From positions 1-10,255 of the forward strand of contig JAFLJW010000406.1 in the NCBI GenBank assembly GCA_022712815.1: DNA of 10,255 nucleotides, in the 5' to 3' direction. The DNA comes from Pseudodesulfovibrio sp. (GTDB taxonomy: Bacteria > Desulfobacterota > Desulfovibrionia > Desulfovibrionales > Desulfovibrionaceae). Under the pieces are notes generated by a model that worked only from the letters and a program-made list of their open reading frames with translations, had not been told where the DNA came from and searched no databases. This document shows, piece by piece, positions 6,962-10,255 of this stretch (position 1 is the first letter of the stretch; the number at the start of each line of letters is the position of its first letter). A program made the position numbers and the translations under genes.

Positions 6962-8265
6962 GATGCACCATCCATGGCTTTCACCAGTACAACACCCCTT
7001 TCCAACCCCACAGGTCTGGCCCGGACCAATGAGCGGGGTTCGACTCCGTCCGGCAGCGCAGTAAACTTGCACGCCGCATAATACTCGCTGACCCCGCGCC
7101 CTCTGGCGTCCGGAACCAGAACATCGAGATGCGGGAGTCCCAGCAGGCTCTCCAAAAAATGATTCTTCTTCCCGTTCACCAGCTCCCGCAACTGGGCGGC
7201 ACGCGCCTTGCGGACCGGTACGTCAACGGAACCGGTCATCTCGGAAGCCCTTGTGCCGGGCCGCTCGGAATATGGAAATATATGGCCGTAGGTCAGCGGC
7301 AGATTGCGGCACAGTTCCATGGTGTTCTCGAACTGATCGTCCGTCTCACCCGGAAATCCGGCAATAAAATCCGCGCCAAGGCCGATGGTCGACCAGATGC
7401 CACCCAGCCGTTCAAGAAAATCAATGGCGTTCTGCGGGTCATAATGCCCGCGCCCCATGGCTTTCAAAATATCAGGGTCACCGCTTTGCAGGGAAAGATG
7501 AAGCTGCGGACAGACCATGGTCGATGCGGCCAGCACATCAAAGGCCTTGTCCCCAAGCTGCCCCGGCTCAACCGAGGAAATGCGAAATCTGACCCGCCCG
7601 GCCCAGTCTGGGCTAAATGTACTCTCAAGCCGTACAAGAAGGTCCCAGAAGTCTGGTTTGCCGTCGAGATCACGACCAAAATGACGAAGGTTGATGCCGC
7701 TCAGGATGAATTCCCGGAAACCACCGGCCAGCAAGCGGGAGACTTCCTCCACCACTTCATCCATGGGACGACTGACGGATTTGCCGCGAGTCAACGGAAC
7801 AATGCAATAGGTGCAGTGGTGGGAACAACCATCCTGAACCTTGACCACGGCCCGTGATCGTCCATAGCCGCTGATGGAAAAAGGCGCGAACCGAGGCCTT
7901 TCCCTGTCCGAATCGACTTCCGCCTCCGGGCCATCCAGCAATTGCGCCTTGTCTTCCTGAGAAATCACTCGAACGACACCTGGCAGTTGCGCAAGTTCTT
8001 CTGACATGATCTGAGCTGCGCACCCGGTGATGATGATTCCGGCTTCGGGATTATCCCGATTGAACCGGCGCACTGTCTGCCTGAGGTCGGCCACGGCATT
8101 GGCGGTCACCGCGCAGGAATTGACGAGAATGATATTTGCCTTGCCGGGCGCGTCCACCTCGACGGCCTGCGAACCAGTTTCACCCCGCGCCCACGCCTCT
8201 CCGATGGAGCGGGTCTCATATTGATTGATCTTGCACCCCAGGGTGGCGGTATAAAAAGTAATCAT
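6958..8265 (-). CDS. mtaB: tRNA t6A37 methylthiotransferase MtaB-type radical SAM enzyme
   Basis: MtaB adds a methylthio group to N6-threonylcarbamoyladenosine at position 37 of ANN-decoding tRNAs, using two [4Fe-4S] clusters and SAM. In the 435-residue form, the N-terminal UPF0004 domain has C11 (TLGCKINQ), C51 (NSCAVT) and C82 (TGCAAQ). The radical SAM cluster motif is C147, C151, C154 (GCSHHCTYC). IAGFPGET (301-308) belongs to the SAM domain, and a TRAM-like tail occupies about 375-435. TLGCK favours MtaB over MiaB (YGCQMN) or RimO (LGCPKN). ATG 8265 gives the family-standard N-terminus; in-frame ATG 8280 and GTG 8301 are longer options, and no strong ribosome site decides. It is the first gene of the operon and is divergent from the TPR lipoprotein gene. 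Confidence 0.92.
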   Translation of the reverse strand: MITFYTATLGCKINQYETRSIGEAWARGETGSQAVEVDAPGKANIILVNSCAVTANAVADLRQTVRRFNRDNPEAGIIITGCAAQIMSEELAQLPGVVRVISQEDKAQLLDGPEAEVDSDRERPRFAPFSISGYGRSRAVVKVQDGCSHHCTYCIVPLTRGKSVSRPMDEVVEEVSRLLAGGFREFILSGINLRHFGRDLDGKPDFWDLLVRLESTFSPDWAGRVRFRISSVEPGQLGDKAFDVLAASTMVCPQLHLSLQSGDPDILKAMGRGHYDPQNAIDFLERLGGIWSTIGLGADFIAGFPGETDDQFENTMELCRNLPLTYGHIFPYSERPGTRASEMTGSVDVPVRKARAAQLRELVNGKKNHFLESLLGLPHLDVLVPDARGRGVSEYYAACKFTALPDGVEPRSLVRARPVGLERGVVLVKAMDGAS

Positions 8266-8303
8266 GTATTGTCGGCCCATTGCCTTAGATAAACGGTTCA
8301 CAC

Positions 8304-8332
8304 TTTAGCGAAAAAATGGTTCTAAATGACAA
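8304..8332 (-). promoter_or_regulatory. Weak candidate promoter for the mtaB-recJ operon
   Basis: On the minus strand TTGTCA (8332-8327) matches five of six bases of a sigma-70 -35 box. Seventeen bases on lies GCTAAA (8309-8304), which matches TATAAT at only three positions. Transcription would begin near 8297, leaving a leader of about 30 bases before ATG 8265 and excluding the GTG at 8301 as a start. The -35 box would abut or overlap the ATG of the divergent lipoprotein gene. This is the only plausible pair I found in the short divergent gap, and the -10 is poor. Confidence 0.25.
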
Positions 8333-8835
8333 AAAATATTCTGATCATGGCTCTGGCCCTGTCTCTGGGGATGCTCACCGGATGCGGAGCACCGTCCCCC
8401 AAGCTTGTCGGCAATTTTTCCATGACGCTCAAGGACTACGATCAGGCCGTAACCCACTATGAAAAAGCCCTGCAAGATGACCCGGATTCGGTCATTCTAC
8501 TGACCAGCCTTGGTCGTGCGTACTACAATCTCGGTAAATACGACAAGGCCGAAGAGAACTTCAAAGGGGCCACGGAAGTGAAGGAAGGCTACCCCGATGC
8601 GGTGTTCTATCTGGGCCTGTGCGCCATCGCCAAAGACGATCGCAAGGCTGGATTTGAAATCATGGACAGCTTCAAATACGCTGGCAAACCCGAAGTCACC
8701 AAATCCGTCAGAAGCATGGCCCGACAATTGACCGATAATACCGACGACTCCAGTGAATACATCACCAAAAAAATGTTCCAGTCCTGGGACGATGGCATGA
8801 AGGCAGAGCATCAGGCACAGACCGGCAAAGGCTAG
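8326..8835 (+). CDS. Small TPR lipoprotein
   Basis: The 169-residue product starts with a basic, hydrophobic signal peptide ending in the lipobox LTGC, with lipidated Cys at residue 20. The next residue is Gly, so an inner-membrane retention signal (Asp at +2) is absent and outer-membrane sorting is plausible. The mature part holds about three TPR-type helical pairs between residues 30 and 120, such as YDQAVTHYEKALQDDP (38-53) and LGRAYYNLGKYDKAEENF (62-79). A polar tail with no clear domain follows. TPR lipoproteins often act as assembly or pilotin-like factors for pili and secretion systems, but nothing nearby points to a partner, so the function is unassigned. The start lacks an obvious ribosome site. 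It is divergent from mtaB and convergent with mnmA. Confidence 0.85.
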   Translation: MTKNILIMALALSLGMLTGCGAPSPKLVGNFSMTLKDYDQAVTHYEKALQDDPDSVILLTSLGRAYYNLGKYDKAEENFKGATEVKEGYPDAVFYLGLCAIAKDDRKAGFEIMDSFKYAGKPEVTKSVRSMARQLTDNTDDSSEYITKKMFQSWDDGMKAEHQAQTGKG

Positions 8836-8958
8836 ACCGAAGTGTTTCCATCCGCTAGTGCGGCCTAATCCATTCTGAATACAGGGTCAATGATGAACCG
8901 CATGGACAGATAAAACAGGGAACCACGCAAAGGCTACGACAGAATCCGGGATTGATGC
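8836..8958. other. Convergent intergenic gap with no clear terminator
   Basis: This 123-base gap separates the ends of the TPR lipoprotein gene and mnmA. I looked for a stem followed by a T run on either strand and found only a 4-bp CCGC/GCGG stem at 8853-8864, too weak to call. No small gene is supported. Confidence 0.5.
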
Positions 8959-9999
8959 CTACAAGGCCCTCTCTATGACTCCGCCGCCAAGGACAACTCC
9001 GTCCTCCGTGTAGACCGTAGCCACCTGTCCGGGCGTGGGGCGGACATAAGGTTCGATAAAATGAAAGACGAGTTTGCCAGCCACCAGCTCCACCCGGCTC
9101 GGCTTGGCCTTTTGCCGATATCGCGTTTGCAGCGACACCACCTCCGGCCACAGCTCCATCCCGACCATCAGGTTGACCTGCCCGGCCACGCAACCGGATG
9201 GTTCAAGCTCGCTTTTCGTTCCCACCACCAGCGTGTTCTCAGACACATTTTTGTCCAGCACATAAAGTGCCTCGGTCCAGGCTATGCCCAACCCGCGCCG
9301 CTGGCCCTGCGTATGCCGCCACAGTCCCTTGTGCCTGCCGACCACCGTGCCGTCCGACAACACTGCCGGACCACCGCCGGGCATGGCTTCCCGACTGGTC
9401 AAAAACGACTGATAATCGTCCTCCGGGACAAAGCATATCTCCTGACTCTCGGTCGAAAGCGGCGGCTCAAGGCCGTGGTCGGACAAAATGGACAAAACAT
9501 CTTTCTTATATGTCTCACCCAAGGGAAAGAAGGCAAGCCGAAGCGTCTCGATCGGGACCAGCGAAAGAAAATAACTCTGGTCCTTTGATGCATCCGCACC
9601 GCGAACCAGCATGGTCCCCACGCCATCCCGTTCCTCAAGCCGCACATAATGGCCGGTGGCAATCCGGTCCGCACCAAGCTTTTTGGCCGCCTCAAACAAC
9701 ACCCCGAACTTCATACGCGGATTGCACATGGCACACGGATTGGGCGTCAGGCCGGTCTGATAATCCCCGACAAACGGCGAGACCACGCGCTTGTCGAATT
9801 CAGCATGCAAATCAAGGGCATGAAACGGAACTCCGAGTATCTTGCAATTTTGCGTCAGGCCATCAACAACCCGTTTCCAGTCAGGTCCGGGCGGCAGGAA
9901 ATGACCATGCACAGCCATCACGTCATGGCCCTGCTCTTTGAGCAAGACCAGGGAGAGCAAGCTGTCCATACCACCACTCACGGCCACGGCTATTGTCAT
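8959..9999 (-). CDS. mnmA: tRNA-specific 2-thiouridylase MnmA
   Basis: MnmA activates U34 of Lys, Glu and Gln tRNAs with ATP and inserts sulfur to form the s2U part of mnm5s2U. The 346-residue product has the PP-loop SGGMDS (8-13), TPNPCAMCN (85-93), GHY (116-118), SKDQSYFL (138-145) and ESQEICF (184-190). By alignment with the E. coli enzyme, C92 is the nucleophilic cysteine (its C102) and C189 the persulfide cysteine (its C199). C89 is an extra cysteine three residues before C92. The segment after the PP-loop reads HGHFLPP in place of the usual Lys/Trp-containing stretch, and the protein is slightly short. The ATG at 9999 has GGAGG ten bases upstream (10014-10010), within a repeat element. 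Not in the nine-gene operon. Confidence 0.93.
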   Translation of the reverse strand: MTIAVAVSGGMDSLLSLVLLKEQGHDVMAVHGHFLPPGPDWKRVVDGLTQNCKILGVPFHALDLHAEFDKRVVSPFVGDYQTGLTPNPCAMCNPRMKFGVLFEAAKKLGADRIATGHYVRLEERDGVGTMLVRGADASKDQSYFLSLVPIETLRLAFFPLGETYKKDVLSILSDHGLEPPLSTESQEICFVPEDDYQSFLTSREAMPGGGPAVLSDGTVVGRHKGLWRHTQGQRRGLGIAWTEALYVLDKNVSENTLVVGTKSELEPSGCVAGQVNLMVGMELWPEVVSLQTRYRQKAKPSRVELVAGKLVFHFIEPYVRPTPGQVATVYTEDGVVLGGGVIERAL

Positions 10000-10002
10000 T
10001 TA

Positions 10003-10092
10003 AGGAATGCCTCCGGCGGCTCAAGAACCTTTTGGGAAAAAGGTTCTTGAGAATTTCCAAAACTTTTTGTGAGCGCGAGAAGCCCCGCGCAA
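10003..10092. repeat. Hairpin-rich intergenic repeat element, copy 2, in the mnmA leader
   Basis: The first 18 bases (10003-10020) match 167-184 at 16 positions, including the identical 12-mer GCCTCCGGCGGC. Next is a strong hairpin: 14 paired bases 10020-10033 with 10038-10051 and a GGGA loop. After a T5-containing spacer (10063-10068 region) a smaller GCGCG/CGCGC hairpin lies at 10073-10090. On the minus strand the GCCTCC part reads GGAGGC and supplies the only good ribosome site for mnmA, so the element lies in that gene's leader. Copy 1 follows a gene end; this copy precedes a gene start, which is unusual for such elements. Any regulatory effect on mnmA is inferred. Confidence 0.6.
10010..10014 (-). 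promoter_or_regulatory. mnmA ribosome binding site inside the repeat
   Basis: GGAGG on the minus strand lies ten bases before the ATG at 9999, a slightly long spacing. No other purine-rich match lies closer. It is part of GCCGCCGGAGGC, whose GCC and GGC ends can pair, and it directly follows the 14-bp leader hairpin. Confidence 0.55.
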
Positions 10093-10198
10093 GAGGAGTA
10101 TCCTACTGGAGCAGGGGGAGGAAGAAAAGAGTTTATACGGGACATCGTTTGAAGATATGAGTATAGGGAATTTAAAACAACAAGACCGTACAGGAACC

Positions 10199-10204
10199 AA
10201 GGAG
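10199..10204 (+). promoter_or_regulatory. Ribosome binding site of the last, partial gene
   Basis: AAGGAG with a 7-base spacer before ATG 10212 is a near-ideal site and fixes the start of the truncated gene. Confidence 0.75.
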
Positions 10205-10211
10205 CCGCCAT

Positions 10212-10255
10212 ATGAAACGGATTCATTTAATTGCACTCATCTGCCTAGTGGTAAT
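10212..10255 (+). CDS. N-terminal fragment of an unidentified exported or membrane protein (3' end outside window)
   Basis: Only 14 complete codons are visible, giving MKRIHLIALICLVV. Two basic residues followed by an unbroken hydrophobic run look like a signal peptide or first membrane helix; with a Cys at position 11 inside the run there is too little to judge a lipobox. The strong AAGGAG site makes this a real start in spite of the short sequence. The gene is divergent from mnmA across 212 bases. No function can be assigned. Confidence 0.7.
   Translation, partial: MKRIHLIALICLVV

Noticed and set aside
6962..7072. N-terminal extension of the DUF4416 reading frame
   Set aside because: It would run through the mtaB C-terminus in another frame; family length and the ATGA junction support the start at 6961.
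8855..9193. A 112-codon minus-strand frame over the mnmA 3' end
   Set aside because: Overlaps mnmA in another frame and has no domain or ribosome site.
10149..10176. TTGAAG and TTTAAA 16 bases apart as a promoter for the gene at 10212
   Set aside because: Both boxes match the consensus poorly and the spacing is short; the region is A/T-rich enough for this to be chance.
1..10255. Search for CRISPR arrays, tRNA or rRNA genes, insertion sequences, toxin-antitoxin or phage-defence genes
   Set aside because: No regularly spaced repeats, cloverleaf, transposase or defence-type protein was seen; almost all sequence is explained by housekeeping genes.

Overview
This window looks like ordinary chromosomal core sequence from a Desulfovibrio-like sulfate reducer (Desulfovibrionaceae). 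That placement is an inference from protein character, the gene neighbourhood and hairpin-rich intergenic repeats of a type I associate with that family; no rRNA or other definitive marker is present. No mobile element, CRISPR array, tRNA or rRNA gene was seen.

Layout. Bases 1-168 hold the 3' end of a lipoyl synthase gene (lipA) on the + strand. A 170-base convergent gap follows, with a chain of small hairpins and then a perfect 20-bp inverted repeat that probably terminates transcription from both sides. From about 8265 down to 339 the minus strand carries nine tightly packed genes, in transcription order mtaB, a DUF4416 gene, yicC, remA/DUF370, gmk, pyrF, a TPR protein, an HDOD protein and recJ. 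Junctions include a 4-base overlap (mtaB/DUF4416), an 8-base overlap (gmk/pyrF) and gaps of 0-15 bases elsewhere; only the TPR-HDOD gap is larger (63 bases). This is very probably one operon. Divergent from mtaB is a small TPR lipoprotein gene on the + strand (8326-8835). It converges on mnmA (minus strand, 8959-9999). After a 212-base divergent spacer with a second repeat element, a new + strand gene begins at 10212 and runs off the window.

How the genes relate. The cluster mixes tRNA modification (mtaB in the operon, mnmA just outside), RNA turnover (yicC), a small DNA-binding regulator (remA), nucleotide synthesis (gmk, pyrF), single-strand DNA degradation (recJ) and two probable signalling or scaffold proteins (HDOD and TPR). 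yicC-remA-gmk is a widely conserved trio; the remaining members look like housekeeping genes that share a transcript. The least characterised members are the DUF4416 protein, the TPR protein with its unrecognised N-terminal region and disordered tail, and the HDOD protein.

I did not find a convincing new biological system. The best leads are the intergenic repeat family (one copy apparently supplies the mnmA ribosome binding site and a strong leader hairpin), the TPR/HDOD pair, and the DUF4416 gene coupled to mtaB. Several annotated starts use GTG or TTG, or lie inside the longest reading frame; reasons are given in each entry.
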